Origin: Jejuia sp043557195
GTDB taxonomy: Bacteria > Bacteroidota > Bacteroidia > Flavobacteriales > Flavobacteriaceae
Assembly: GCA_043557195.1 (NCBI GenBank)
Contig: CP121314.1
Coordinates: forward strand, 1,116,001-1,180,000
Direction: 5' to 3'
DNA length: 64,000 nt
Shown here: in pieces, positions 52,201 to 61,568 of the stretch
How positions within the stretch are numbered: the first letter of the stretch is position 1
Layout of the letters: every line of letters begins with the position of its first letter
Position numbers and translations under genes: made by a program
The notes under the pieces: model-generated
What the model was told of the DNA's origin: nothing
Seen by the model: the letters and a program-made list of their open reading frames with translations, nothing else
Database searches by the model: none

Positions 52201-52883
52201 GAAGCCATCGAGTATGCTCTTTCAACAGTTTCACCATTCTTCATTACCAAAGGCCAAAGACCAAACTTATCCCATTCTGCCTGAAACTTATCTGGTGTTT
52301 CATGCTCTTCAGGATGCGCAGTAATATCAATATCAGAATACTTTATTTCACATGGTGGTATTTCAATTTGAATATATCCTCCAGCTTTATATCCCATATC
52401 CTCAGGGATTTCAACTACGAACTCCTTAATAAATGATGCAACGTTATAGTTACGCACAACGGTAGCTTCCCATTTCTTAATACCAAATACCTCTTCAGGA
52501 ATGGTAATATCCATGTCTTGCTTCACTTTCACCTGACATGCTAAACGCGCACCATGTTGCAATTCTTTTCTCGAAAAGTGAGGTGTCTCAGTTGGTAAAG
52601 CCTCTCCTCCACCAGAATTTACATGACATTCACACTGGATACAAGTTCCTCCACCACCACAAGCAGATGGCAAGAAAATTTTATTCCCACCTAAAGTAGA
52701 TAATAATGTTCCACCTGAATCTACTTCAATTTCTTTTTCACCATTAATCGTAATCTTTACTGGACCAGATGGTGATAATTTTTGTTTTACAAAAAGTAAT
52801 AAACTAACAAGTACTAGCGTAATTACTAAAAACGCTGCAACTGTTGCTATAACAATTCCTGTTGTTCCTGCTGCTAAAATCAT
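52092..52883 (-). CDS. nqrF: Na+-NQR subunit F, 3'-truncated (NADH-binding domain missing)
   Basis: NADH-oxidising subunit of the Na+-translocating NADH:quinone reductase. A membrane helix (residues 5-30) is followed by a ferredoxin domain with 2Fe-2S cysteines (LPSACGGGGTCIQCECHV, then ARLACQVK). The start of the FAD domain includes ERAYSMASYPAEG. Native sequence ends at about VRVATPPWDRA; the next 14 residues are read from the opposing gene and then stop. A normal NqrF is over 400 residues. The rest of the flavin domain and the whole NADH-binding domain (GGGAGMAPM and FCGPP motifs) are absent. As read, the complex could not oxidise NADH. Confidence 0.88.
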   Translation of the reverse strand: MILAAGTTGIVIATVAAFLVITLVLVSLLLFVKQKLSPSGPVKITINGEKEIEVDSGGTLLSTLGGNKIFLPSACGGGGTCIQCECHVNSGGGEALPTETPHFSRKELQHGARLACQVKVKQDMDITIPEEVFGIKKWEATVVRNYNVASFIKEFVVEIPEDMGYKAGGYIQIEIPPCEIKYSDIDITAHPEEHETPDKFQAEWDKFGLWPLVMKNGETVERAYSMASYPAEGRRIMLNVRVATPPWDRAPSLSVGFLGLLFL

Positions 52884-52884
52884 A

Positions 52885-53607
52885 CTACTTTATAATTTTT
52901 GTGTTATCAGCTAATTTTTTAGCTTCTTCTTCAATCTGTTTCTTTTCTAACTCAATTGCTGTTTCAGTTGCTGGTTTTTCTTCTTCATCACCTCCAGTAA
53001 GCATCCCACCAAAACTTAAAAAACCTATACCCATCAATCCTGTTATGATAAAAGTAATACCCAATCCTCTTAAAGGCGCTGGCACATTACTATATCTAAT
53101 TTTCTCGCGTATTGCAGCAATAGCTAAAATCGCCAAAAACCAACCAATTCCAGATGCGACTCCATAATTAAAAGCTAACCCTAAAGTCTCTATCTCTCTA
53201 GACTGCATGAATAAAGATCCTCCTAAAATTGCACAGTTTACAGCAATTAATGGTAAAAAGATGCCTAAGGAGTTATACAGTGATGGTGAAAATTTTTCAA
53301 CTACAATTTCTACCAATTGCACCATGGTTGCTATAGTTGCAATGAACATAATGAATGATAAGAAACTTAAATCGTAATCGGCATATTCAGCACCTAACCA
53401 AGATAGAGCTCCTGGTTGTAAAAGATACTGATCTAATAGCCAGTTTAATGGCACTGTGATAGCCAATACAAATATTACTGCTGCACCTAGACCAACTGCA
53501 GTTGCAACTTTTTTAGAAACGGCTAAGTACGAACACATACCTAAGAAAACCGCAAACACCATATTATCAATAAAAATTGACTTAAAAAATAATTCGATGT
53601 GCTCCAT
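52885..53607 (-). CDS. nqrE: Na+-NQR subunit E
   Basis: A 240-residue inner-membrane subunit with six helices. Characteristic blocks are FFKSIFIDNMVFAVFLGMCS, VQLVEIVVEKFSPSLYNSLG and LIAVNCAILGGSLFM (the NCAILG motif holding a cysteine for the intramembrane iron site). A charged tail (EEEKPATETAIELEKK) is longer than in Vibrio. It is one base from nqrF. Confidence 0.95.
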   Translation of the reverse strand: MEHIELFFKSIFIDNMVFAVFLGMCSYLAVSKKVATAVGLGAAVIFVLAITVPLNWLLDQYLLQPGALSWLGAEYADYDLSFLSFIMFIATIATMVQLVEIVVEKFSPSLYNSLGIFLPLIAVNCAILGGSLFMQSREIETLGLAFNYGVASGIGWFLAILAIAAIREKIRYSNVPAPLRGLGITFIITGLMGIGFLSFGGMLTGGDEEEKPATETAIELEKKQIEEEAKKLADNTKIIK

Positions 53608-53665
53608 TTGTTATATTATTTAATTCTTCTAAAAGAATATTAATTTTTGTTGTGTATAGAAATTT

Positions 53666-54310
53666 TTAGTCTTCTATTAATGCTTTATTTCTACTACGTT
53701 GTACCCAGATAATTAAACCAACTACAATTAGTGCCATTGGAGGCATTAACATAAAACCGTTGTTCTCATATCCTATAGAATAAACACCTGTTTTCTCAAT
53801 TGGATCCCCTAATACAGGAATACCAAATAAGGTACCTGAACCTAGTAATTCTCTGAAGAAACCAACTATTAATAGTATTACGGCATAACCTAAAGCATTA
53901 CCAATACCATCTAAAAATGATTTCCATGGTCCGTTTCCTAAAGCAAAAGCTTCAAAACGCCCCATGATAATACAGTTAGTAATTATCAACCCTACAAATA
54001 CTGACAATGTTTTACTTAATTCATAAGCAAATGCTTTCAACACTTGGTCTACAATAATTACTAAGGCCGCAACAACAATAAGTTGTACAATAATCCTAAT
54101 TTTAGAAGGAATGATATTTCTCATTAATGAAATTACCACGTTACCTACACCTAAAACAAAAAGTACAGCAATCCCCATCACTAGCGATGCTTTTAACTCT
54201 GCTGTAATAGCTAATGCAGAACATATACCTAGTACTTGAATAGTAATTGGGTTATTATCCGCTAACGGGTCTGTTATTAACTTCGCATCTTTTTTTGAAA
54301 GTAGTCCCAT
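53666..54310 (-). CDS. nqrD: Na+-NQR subunit D
   Basis: A 214-residue inner-membrane subunit, homologous to NqrE. It has NPITIQVLGICSALAITAEL, with the paired cysteine for the iron site shared with NqrE. IITNCIIMGRFEAFAL and GFFRELLGSGTLFG are also present. One base separates it from nqrC. Confidence 0.95.
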   Translation of the reverse strand: MGLLSKKDAKLITDPLADNNPITIQVLGICSALAITAELKASLVMGIAVLFVLGVGNVVISLMRNIIPSKIRIIVQLIVVAALVIIVDQVLKAFAYELSKTLSVFVGLIITNCIIMGRFEAFALGNGPWKSFLDGIGNALGYAVILLIVGFFRELLGSGTLFGIPVLGDPIEKTGVYSIGYENNGFMLMPPMALIVVGLIIWVQRSRNKALIED

Positions 54311-54311
54311 A

Positions 54312-55058
54312 TTATTTTAACGTTTTAAAGTAAGGTAAATACAATTTTAAGTCTTTCTTTATCATGGCAGTAACACCATCACCTGTAATAGTTGCTCCAG
54401 CTAAGGCATCAACTTCATAATCATCCTTGATTTCATTTTTAGGATCAGCATTACCTTTAGCTACAGTAATTCCTTTAAAAACTCCTGCTTCTGTTAACAA
54501 ACGCTCACCATAAAAATCATCCATGAAATAGCGTTGCTTAATGTTTGCACCTAAACCTGGTGTTTCACCTGCATGATCAAAAAATGCACCCTGTACAACC
54601 ATCTCTTCATTTAAAGCAACATACCCCCAGATAGCATCCCAAAGTCCTTTACCTCTTATCGGGGCGATATAAAATGTTTTACCATCTTTTTCGCCAACAA
54701 ATAAAGGTAAACGTCTTGTGCCTCCATTTTTTGCTTTAGCTTGTTCTTTCTTTATATCTATCAAGTAAGCTTCATCATCTTCTTTTGCAACACCATTTTC
54801 AATAATTAATTGTTTTTTGATGTATTTTGAAAATTCTTCTCCAACAATATCTGTTCCTACAAAAGTGATATCACCATCACCTTCGTTTCCATTAACACCC
54901 ATAGCATACAAAATGTTTTGCTGCTTTTCCATACGTTTATTTTCATCAATATTAGGTCTTAAAGATGAAGCCGTAAACGCCAACAATGATCCTACAACCA
55001 CAACCATGGCTATAGCGAAAATTATTGTATACGAATTTTTATCTGTATTAACTGCCAT
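54312..55058 (-). CDS. nqrC: Na+-NQR subunit C
   Basis: A 248-residue subunit with one N-terminal membrane helix (SYTIIFAIAMVVVVGSLLA) and a periplasmic FMN-binding domain. The covalent FMN threonine lies in DALAGATITGDGV (near 225), the ApbE recognition motif. PIRGKGLWDAIWGYVAL and GETPGLGANI are conserved. Confidence 0.95.
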   Translation of the reverse strand: MAVNTDKNSYTIIFAIAMVVVVGSLLAFTASSLRPNIDENKRMEKQQNILYAMGVNGNEGDGDITFVGTDIVGEEFSKYIKKQLIIENGVAKEDDEAYLIDIKKEQAKAKNGGTRRLPLFVGEKDGKTFYIAPIRGKGLWDAIWGYVALNEEMVVQGAFFDHAGETPGLGANIKQRYFMDDFYGERLLTEAGVFKGITVAKGNADPKNEIKDDYEVDALAGATITGDGVTAMIKKDLKLYLPYFKTLK

Positions 55059-55060
55059 AA

Positions 55061-56284
55061 TTAAGCTGTTTTAACTTTTAAACGTTTCATTCTTCTCTTG
55101 ACGTTGCCTTGAACTACGTAATGATCAATAGTTGGTGCAAATACGTTCATTAAAAGAATGGCTAAAAATACACCTTCTGGATATGCTGGATTAAACACAC
55201 GAATCATAATAGAGATAAATCCTATTAAGAAACCGTATATCCATTTCCCTTTATTGGTTTGTGATGCGGTTACAGGGTCTGTTGCCATATAGACAGCTCC
55301 AAATAAGATACTACCAATAATTAAATGCTGCCAGAACGGAACACTCATTAATCCATAAAACTTACTAGATTCTCCTATCCAACCAGCATCTACAACGCCG
55401 TTAAATATTAAGCCCATAGTAAGAGCACCAATTAGTGTTGAAACAATAATTCTCCAACTTCCAATTTTTGTAAAAATTAAGAATAATGCACCTATGATAA
55501 TTAAGAATTTAGAAGTCTCTCCTACCGAACCAGGTATCAGCCCCCAAAACATATCCCAATAATCGTAAACAACTGAGTTGTTTTGAGCATAGGAACCTAA
55601 AATAGTTTCTCCTGAAATAGCATCTAAGTTAGCACCATCAGCAATCATTTGATCTCTTTCTACGGCACCATGTACCCATACTTTATCACCAGACATCCAA
55701 GTTGGATATGCAAAGAATAAAAACGCTCTGATAGTCAAAGCTGGATTTAGGATATTCATCCCGGTACCTCCAAAAACTTCCTTACCAATAACTACACCGA
55801 AGATTACCGCCACAGCTAGCATCCATAATGGAATATCTACTGGAACAATAAGGGGTACTAGCATACCTGTTACTAAGTATCCTTCTTCTACTTCATGTCC
55901 TTTTATTACAGCGAATAAAAACTCTACTGCTAAACCAACACCGTAAGACACAACTACAAGTGGTAATACCTGCCACAACCCTACGATAAGGTTGTCTAGT
56001 GTCCAGAATGAAGCTCCTAAAAATCCGTTTGCAGATTCTATTTCTCCTAAAGCCAAATAATGTTGATAACCAGCATTGAACATGCCAAAAATAAGACATG
56101 GCACTAATGCCATAATCACCGTATTCATGGTACGCTTTAAGTCATCTGCAGCCTTGATATGTGTACCACCATGAGTGGTTTCATTAGGCAAGTATAAGAA
56201 GGTATGAAGCGCATTAAATGCAGGCGCCATCTTTTTACCTTCATACTTCATTTTCAGTTTATGTAATTTTTCTTTTAAACCCAT
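55061..56284 (-). CDS. nqrB: Na+-NQR subunit B
   Basis: A 407-residue polytopic subunit that carries covalent FMN, riboflavin and the quinone site. It shows PNETTHGGTHIKAADDLKRT, GKEVFGGTGMNILNPALTIR and YMATDPVTASQTNKGKWIYG. The FMN-threonine motif appears to be DAISGETILG; the usual pattern ends SGAT, so an E replaces A before the threonine. The start overlaps nqrA by one base. Confidence 0.95.
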   Translation of the reverse strand: MGLKEKLHKLKMKYEGKKMAPAFNALHTFLYLPNETTHGGTHIKAADDLKRTMNTVIMALVPCLIFGMFNAGYQHYLALGEIESANGFLGASFWTLDNLIVGLWQVLPLVVVSYGVGLAVEFLFAVIKGHEVEEGYLVTGMLVPLIVPVDIPLWMLAVAVIFGVVIGKEVFGGTGMNILNPALTIRAFLFFAYPTWMSGDKVWVHGAVERDQMIADGANLDAISGETILGSYAQNNSVVYDYWDMFWGLIPGSVGETSKFLIIIGALFLIFTKIGSWRIIVSTLIGALTMGLIFNGVVDAGWIGESSKFYGLMSVPFWQHLIIGSILFGAVYMATDPVTASQTNKGKWIYGFLIGFISIMIRVFNPAYPEGVFLAILLMNVFAPTIDHYVVQGNVKRRMKRLKVKTA

Positions 56285-57639
56285 TATCCTATCTCTTTAA
56301 GCATTAAGTCTAAACCTTCTCTAATAATTTTTTGATGTGGTTGTTTAGAAACACATACAAATTCTGTTAATGCAAAATCTTCTGGAGCTACTTCATACAT
56401 ACCTAAAGCTTCCATTTCATCTAAATCTTGATACTTACAAGCCTTTAAAATTTGCATTGGATATATATCTAAAGGAAAAACCTCCTCATAGGTACCCGTA
56501 GTTACAAAAGCACGATGCTCTCCATTTGTATTGGTATCCAAATCGTACTTTTTCTTCGGATTTAACCATGAAAATGTTAATGCTCTTGATGTAGATACTT
56601 TATCAAAAACAGGTTTGTTCCATCCAAAAAACTCATAATCATCACCCTCTGGAATAATGGTAATTACATTGCTGTAATAATCCAAATAACCATCTGGCAT
56701 AATTTCTTTACCTGATAAAACATTACCAGAAATAATTCTAGCATTAGCATCTTTTTCAACGCCTTTATCGTAAATCATAGTAGCTACTTCGCTACCTAAT
56801 TTTGTTTTAAAATAACGTGGAGCTTTTACCTGAGATCCTGCTAAAGCCACAATACGTTCGGCATTAAACTTTCCAGTTAATAGTAATTCACCAATAATCA
56901 CCAAATCTTGTGCACTAACTGTCCAAACGGTTTCACCCTTATTTACAGGATCTACTTTATTAATTAAAGTTCCAACATTTCCAGATGGATGCGGACCAGA
57001 TACTTTGTGCAAGGCAATGCCAGATAAACCAGCTAATGGCGAATCAGAATTTTTACCAACAGACACATGAACTTGTCCTTCTGTTAATTTTCCAAGAGCA
57101 GAAACCGCAGCTTGTAACTCCGCTTCTTTTCCTTGTAGAGTAAAATCTAAATCAGCTGCCAATGGTGCACTTGCATAACCAGAGATAAAAATCGCTTTTG
57201 GCGCTTTCTCAGGGTTTGCAATAACATCATAAGGTCTCTGTTTTATAAACGGCCATAATCCTCCTGCCAATAAATGTGCTTTCACCGCTTCTGGTTTGGC
57301 AGCATCAATATTAAACTCACCATGATCTATGTAAGTTTGTGATTTGTCAGCTTGAATTTTTACTTCTAAAATTTTACGTTTAGCACCACGAGCAATTTCA
57401 ATAATTTCACCTGAAACAGGAGAAACAAATTTGATATCTTCGTTTGATTTGTCGTAAAAAACAGGTTCTCCCGCTTTTACTTTTGTGCCAACTTTAGAAA
57501 TTAATTTAGGAATTACGCCGTGGAAGTCTTCTGGTCTCAAAACGTAAAAGTTGCTTAAAACCGCTGTCTCAGTAGTTTTTTCAGCTTCACCTTTTAGTTT
57601 AATATCTAGACCTTTCTTAATGCGAATGTCGTTTGACAT
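56284..57639 (-). CDS. nqrA: Na+-NQR subunit A
   Basis: A 451-residue soluble cytoplasmic subunit and first gene of the nqrABCDEF operon. N-terminal blocks are RIKKGLDIKLKGEAEKTTET, FHGVIPKLISKVGTKVKAGE and FVSPVSGEIIEIARGAKRK. C-terminal blocks include MQILKACKYQDLDEMEALGM and EFVCVSKQPHQKIIREGLDL. It contributes to quinone binding. It is divergent from the DUF5103 gene. Confidence 0.95.
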   Translation of the reverse strand: MSNDIRIKKGLDIKLKGEAEKTTETAVLSNFYVLRPEDFHGVIPKLISKVGTKVKAGEPVFYDKSNEDIKFVSPVSGEIIEIARGAKRKILEVKIQADKSQTYIDHGEFNIDAAKPEAVKAHLLAGGLWPFIKQRPYDVIANPEKAPKAIFISGYASAPLAADLDFTLQGKEAELQAAVSALGKLTEGQVHVSVGKNSDSPLAGLSGIALHKVSGPHPSGNVGTLINKVDPVNKGETVWTVSAQDLVIIGELLLTGKFNAERIVALAGSQVKAPRYFKTKLGSEVATMIYDKGVEKDANARIISGNVLSGKEIMPDGYLDYYSNVITIIPEGDDYEFFGWNKPVFDKVSTSRALTFSWLNPKKKYDLDTNTNGEHRAFVTTGTYEEVFPLDIYPMQILKACKYQDLDEMEALGMYEVAPEDFALTEFVCVSKQPHQKIIREGLDLMLKEIG

Positions 57640-57784
57640 ATTTTCTTTTGTTGAAATTAGTTGTCTAAAAAAAATCTGTGCAAAAATACGAACTAAAAAG
57701 TAGTTACCACAAAAAATTAATAGAAATTTACAAGTATTAAATTATCTGAACTCTTAGGCATCAATTTTGATTATATTTACAAAA

Positions 57785-59044
57785 ATGAATTGCATGTGCT
57801 GTAAATTTTCTTTTCTATTTGGGGTATTTTTTCTCTCTCTAACCCTTCAGGCTCAAGTTGAAGAAGTAAACCCGCCTGATTACATAAAATCTATCACCTT
57901 TAAAAGCACAAATAGTGATTTAGGAGAATTACCAATTATAAAATTAGGTGAAACATTTTATCTAGAGTTTGATGCCCTAGTTTCAAACGAACCCGATTTT
58001 TATTATAAAATTGAACATTATGATTATGATTGGACAGAGTCTGTTTTGGTGCGTACAGAATTCTTGCTTGGTGTAGATAATTTCAGAATTCAAGATTATC
58101 GTAATTCATTCAATACCTTTCAGTTGTATTCACACTATAGATTAAGCATTCCAAACGCTCAAACACGTGCTTTAACCGTTTCTGGTAATTATCTTATTTC
58201 AGTATTTGATAGAGATGATGAGTTGGTGTTTTCAAGAAAATTGATGGTTTATGAAGATATTGTTACGCCGGGAATCAGCATTAAACGCTCTCGCGATGTC
58301 CAAACTATAGATTATACGCAAACCGTAGATATTGAAATTTCTACAAATTCGCAAATCAATAACCCGCTTCAAACCATTAAAACACTCATCATTCAAAATA
58401 GAAATTTAAATACCGCAATAGCAGACATAAAACCACAATACACCATTGGTAATAAGTTGATTTACAGATATGTAAATGAGACAGCCTTTCCTGGTGGAAA
58501 TGAATATCTGTTTTTTGAAACTAAAGATGTAAGAGCAGCATCAATGGGTGTGCAGTATATTGAGCTTAAAGACATTTACCAAAGCTACCTGTTCACCAAT
58601 AGATCTAGAGCAGAATTACCATATACCTATAATCCTGATATTAACGGGCAGTTTAAAATAACAGCTATAGACCGAGAAGATGTTTCGGTTGAGGCAGATT
58701 ATGTTGATGTGCATTTTTCATTAGAATATCCTGAACTACTAAATGGCGAAACCATTTATGTGTATGGCAATTACAATAACTATGCACTAGACGATTATAA
58801 TAGAATGGATTATTACCCAGAAGGTAGAATTTATAAAACCCATTTTAAACTCAAACAAGGGTTCTACAATTACAAATATGTAGTAGTAAATGCAGATGGT
58901 ACTTTAGACGAAGGACGCATAAGCGGTAACTTCTGGCAAACCGAAAACAACTACAAAGTTTTGGTCTACTACCGCGATTTAGGCGCCAGATACGATAGAA
59001 TCATTGGGTTTAACGAAGTTTCATCGATAAATATCACCAATTAG
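57785..59044 (+). CDS. DUF5103 domain protein (type IX secretion plug-like), secreted
   Basis: A 419-residue exported protein with a signal peptide (FLFGVFFLSLTLQAQ). The body matches DUF5103: EEVNPPDYIKSITFKS, YYKIEHYDYDWTESVL, YRLSIPNAQTRALTVSGNYL and the late VYGNYNNYALDDYNRMDYYP. Relatives include the plug protein that closes the SprA translocon of the type IX secretion system. That link is from family knowledge; no other T9SS gene is here. ATG 57785 begins the signal peptide. Confidence 0.87.
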   Translation: MNCMCCKFSFLFGVFFLSLTLQAQVEEVNPPDYIKSITFKSTNSDLGELPIIKLGETFYLEFDALVSNEPDFYYKIEHYDYDWTESVLVRTEFLLGVDNFRIQDYRNSFNTFQLYSHYRLSIPNAQTRALTVSGNYLISVFDRDDELVFSRKLMVYEDIVTPGISIKRSRDVQTIDYTQTVDIEISTNSQINNPLQTIKTLIIQNRNLNTAIADIKPQYTIGNKLIYRYVNETAFPGGNEYLFFETKDVRAASMGVQYIELKDIYQSYLFTNRSRAELPYTYNPDINGQFKITAIDREDVSVEADYVDVHFSLEYPELLNGETIYVYGNYNNYALDDYNRMDYYPEGRIYKTHFKLKQGFYNYKYVVVNADGTLDEGRISGNFWQTENNYKVLVYYRDLGARYDRIIGFNEVSSINITN

Positions 59045-59128
59045 TCCGTATTTAACGCTTTTTTAAAGATTCAAAATTTAAAATTGCCTATTTTAGCGCC
59101 ACAAAAGTATTGTATATCAATCCTTAAC

Positions 59129-59515
59129 ATGGTGCAACAGGTAACAAAAGGCATAAAAATTTCGGTCGAAACTACTTTCGAAGGTACATTTTATAAAAAT
59201 TATAAAATCCAGTACGCCTTTGGTTATACCATTACCATAGAAAATCAAAGTAAAGATTCTGTGCAGTTATACGCACGCCATTGGGAAATTCTAGACGCTT
59301 TAAATAACATAGAAACCGTAACAGGCGAAGGCGTTGTTGGTAAAAAACCAGTGTTAAAACCTGGCGAATCGCATACTTACACTTCAGGATGCTTACTCAC
59401 CTCTCCTTTTGGTGCAATGCAAGGGCATTACAATATGGTAAACTTTACCACCACCAAAAAATTTCAAGTCGCTATTCCTACGTTTAAATTGAGTGCACCT
59501 TTCGCCATTAATTAG
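59129..59515 (+). CDS. apaG: ApaG domain protein
   Basis: A 128-residue immunoglobulin-like ApaG protein: GIKISVETTFEGTF, AFGYTITIENQS, VQLYARHWEILDAL, EGVVGKKPVLKPGESHTYTS and MQGHYNMV. It is historically linked to Co2+/Mg2+ sensitivity; the fold may bind phosphate. ATG 59129 is the family start. Its stop codon is joined directly to copy 3 of the dispersed repeat. Confidence 0.93.
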   Translation: MVQQVTKGIKISVETTFEGTFYKNYKIQYAFGYTITIENQSKDSVQLYARHWEILDALNNIETVTGEGVVGKKPVLKPGESHTYTSGCLLTSPFGAMQGHYNMVNFTTTKKFQVAIPTFKLSAPFAIN

Positions 59516-59591
59516 GGCGTTACCACAAGGGTCGGGCTTTCACTACTCGCTCTCTTCGAGGAGCTCAAACATGCCGTTCAATCCCTAACGC
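59515..59591 (+). repeat. Dispersed GCGTTA...TAACGC repeat, copy 3
   Basis: It starts GGGCGTTACCACAAGGGTCG, identical to copy 1 for the first 35 or so bases, and ends CAATCCCTAACGC. The middle differs (CTCTTCGAGGAG). Weaker similarity to copy 1 continues past the end (GAAAC, TTCAT, TTTAG, AAGA blocks), suggesting a longer unit of about 130-150 bases. It touches the apaG stop codon. Confidence 0.75.
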
Positions 59592-59650
59592 AGATGAAAC
59601 TCTTGAAAATTCATGAATAAACCGTCATTTTTAGGAAGACATATAAACAA

Positions 59651-60643
59651 CTAACTAACCCTCTCAAACCTGAAAACCCTACTCTCCTGCCTCACATGAA
59701 AAAATTTACAATTAGAGTAATGCACAAATTCAAAAGACAAATCGTAATTAAATGAGGTATCGACTACCTTAAAAAGGGCATCACAATCTATATTACCATA
59801 AGGTGAAATTCGTCTAAACCTGTAGATCTCAATGCTTCCATTTTTATGTAGTTCAAACCAAGCGCCAGCTGCAATGCCCGATAACCATTGGGCATGCTCT
59901 ACTATAACATCATTAGGTTTTGGCTCTAAAGTTCCTGTAAAATTTACTTCATGCCCATTTAATTTATCTAAAAAGTAACGTACATTTTCACTTTTTTGAG
60001 AACCTTTAAATTCTGAAATCTCTCCTGTTTCAGAGACTTCATATACATAATTTTCAGTATCAGCAAGTAACACATTTCCAACAGTACTTGGTGTAAACCA
60101 TTTCGATTGTATCAAGTCCTTCCTAATTTTTGCATCAGTTACCGAAGCAATCAAACTATCGGTTACAAAACGCGCACAATTGCAAGCATCCTTTATAAAC
60201 GCCGCATAGCGAATAAAATGCTTGTTTTGCATTTCGGTGATATGAGTTCGTGCTTTTTTATAATCCACAGCATTACAAACTGAAGCTACCAATTTTCCTT
60301 CACCGTGAGTTAATTTTGGATGTGTACCTAAAAACTCTAGAATTTCGTCGAGATTAGTTATAGTTTCATTTTCAATTTTAGCTACTAACGGGAAATCCAA
60401 TTCGTTATCAGTATCTTTTCCTCGCACTCTACCATTAGGTTCTGGTGTAATGTAGCGACCAAAATCGTGGTACTCCAAAATTCCGGTTGACTTATCTATC
60501 AACACCAGCGCCGCATGACCTGCACGTAAATAGTTTTTCTTACCAACACCCAAATACCTTAAAAAAGGAGAATACCATTCATCAGCAACCATAACAATAG
60601 TTTCTGGATATGCCATGGTTAAAATAATACCTGAATTAGCCAT
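59651..60643 (-). CDS. Conserved hypothetical protein (DUF6695-like)
   Basis: A 330-residue cytoplasmic protein (IILTMAYPETIVMVADEWYS, YLRAGHAALVLIDKSTG, CNCARFVTDSLIASV, WLSGIAAGAWFELHKNGSIE). It is likely the DUF6695 family, but I am not certain. Its start overlaps the end of the NRDE gene by eight bases, so the two are translated together. The function is unknown. Confidence 0.72.
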   Translation of the reverse strand: MANSGIILTMAYPETIVMVADEWYSPFLRYLGVGKKNYLRAGHAALVLIDKSTGILEYHDFGRYITPEPNGRVRGKDTDNELDFPLVAKIENETITNLDEILEFLGTHPKLTHGEGKLVASVCNAVDYKKARTHITEMQNKHFIRYAAFIKDACNCARFVTDSLIASVTDAKIRKDLIQSKWFTPSTVGNVLLADTENYVYEVSETGEISEFKGSQKSENVRYFLDKLNGHEVNFTGTLEPKPNDVIVEHAQWLSGIAAGAWFELHKNGSIEIYRFRRISPYGNIDCDALFKVVDTSFNYDLSFEFVHYSNCKFFHVRQESRVFRFERVS

Positions 60644-61361
60644 TAACGGTTTGTGGAAATTTAAAAGAATTAATCGTTTGCCGACCGCTTAAAAGATTTT
60701 CATAGTGCATCTTTGTAACCTCGACTTGCTTATGTATTTGTGTAATACTTGTGGTTTTTACAAAACCTCTGTCCATAATCACACCATAATCTAAATTACC
60801 CTTTCCAGCTGTTTTGTGAAATGCCATCAATGATTCTTTATTGAGACTATTTTCATTTTCAAAATCCTCAAACCATTGCTTGCGTTCAGCGCGTTTGTGG
60901 GCATCATATAAAGTTGATGACGACCAAATTCGTGCTTCTAAAGGCAATTCCTTGAAATGTTTTTCCTTACCATCCCAAACGAGTTCAAAGAATTTTAAAG
61001 TAGTGTTCCAATCTGCAATTACAATCGTAAAAGGTTCAATAGCATCATAATTGTAAGATTCAATTGTTTCAACAATGGCATCAGCCATCATAAAATGTTT
61101 GGCCACAACACCTCTACTCAATCGATACAAAGGTTTACGTTCATGAATTTCAAAAGCACCATTTAACACGCAAATCACTCGTTGTTTTTCGCTGACACCA
61201 ATCCAAGTACCACCAGATAATTCATCCTTTGGAAATAATACTTGAGTATCATCAATCAAATAAAATTCAGGAGCAATAGAAACCCGATTTGGCGCTTCAT
61301 CACGATTGGAGGTTAAAATAAAATCAGTATTCCCTTTGGGGACAATAGTTACAGTACACAT
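60636..61361 (-). CDS. NRDE-family (TANGO2-like) protein
   Basis: A 241-residue protein starting MCTVTIVPKG with the signature TSNRDEAPNR, then FPKDELSGGTWIGVSEKQRV and RLSRGVVAKHF. The family has an Ntn-hydrolase-like cysteine at position 2, as here (Cys2), but activity is unproven; human TANGO2 is implicated in lipid and heme handling. It is first in a two-gene operon. Confidence 0.9.
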   Translation of the reverse strand: MCTVTIVPKGNTDFILTSNRDEAPNRVSIAPEFYLIDDTQVLFPKDELSGGTWIGVSEKQRVICVLNGAFEIHERKPLYRLSRGVVAKHFMMADAIVETIESYNYDAIEPFTIVIADWNTTLKFFELVWDGKEKHFKELPLEARIWSSSTLYDAHKRAERKQWFEDFENENSLNKESLMAFHKTAGKGNLDYGVIMDRGFVKTTSITQIHKQVEVTKMHYENLLSGRQTINSFKFPQTVNG

Positions 61362-61518
61362 AAAAACAGTAGTCTCTTACGGAAGTGCCAACTTACAAAA
61401 AATAAATAAAATCTAAATCAAACGAACCTGGATAAAATCATAATTAAAAGAACTGTTATATGTAAAATTTAACGTGATTTTAATGTATTCACGTAACACT
61501 TTGTAATTTAATAATTCT

Positions 61519-61526
61519 TAAATTTG
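61519..61526 (+). promoter_or_regulatory. Candidate -7 box for pruA
   Basis: TAAATTTG, with TTG at 61501-61503 as possible -33, 43 bases before the ATG. Confidence 0.45.
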
Positions 61527-61568
61527 CAGCCAATTCACTGATAATTTTTTAACGAAAACAAATAAATC

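Noticed and set aside
52092..52883. NqrF as a naturally short ferredoxin-type protein
   Set aside because: Its last 14 residues are the antisense of the opposing gene, and that gene is cut at the same place, so it is a truncation rather than a domain architecture.
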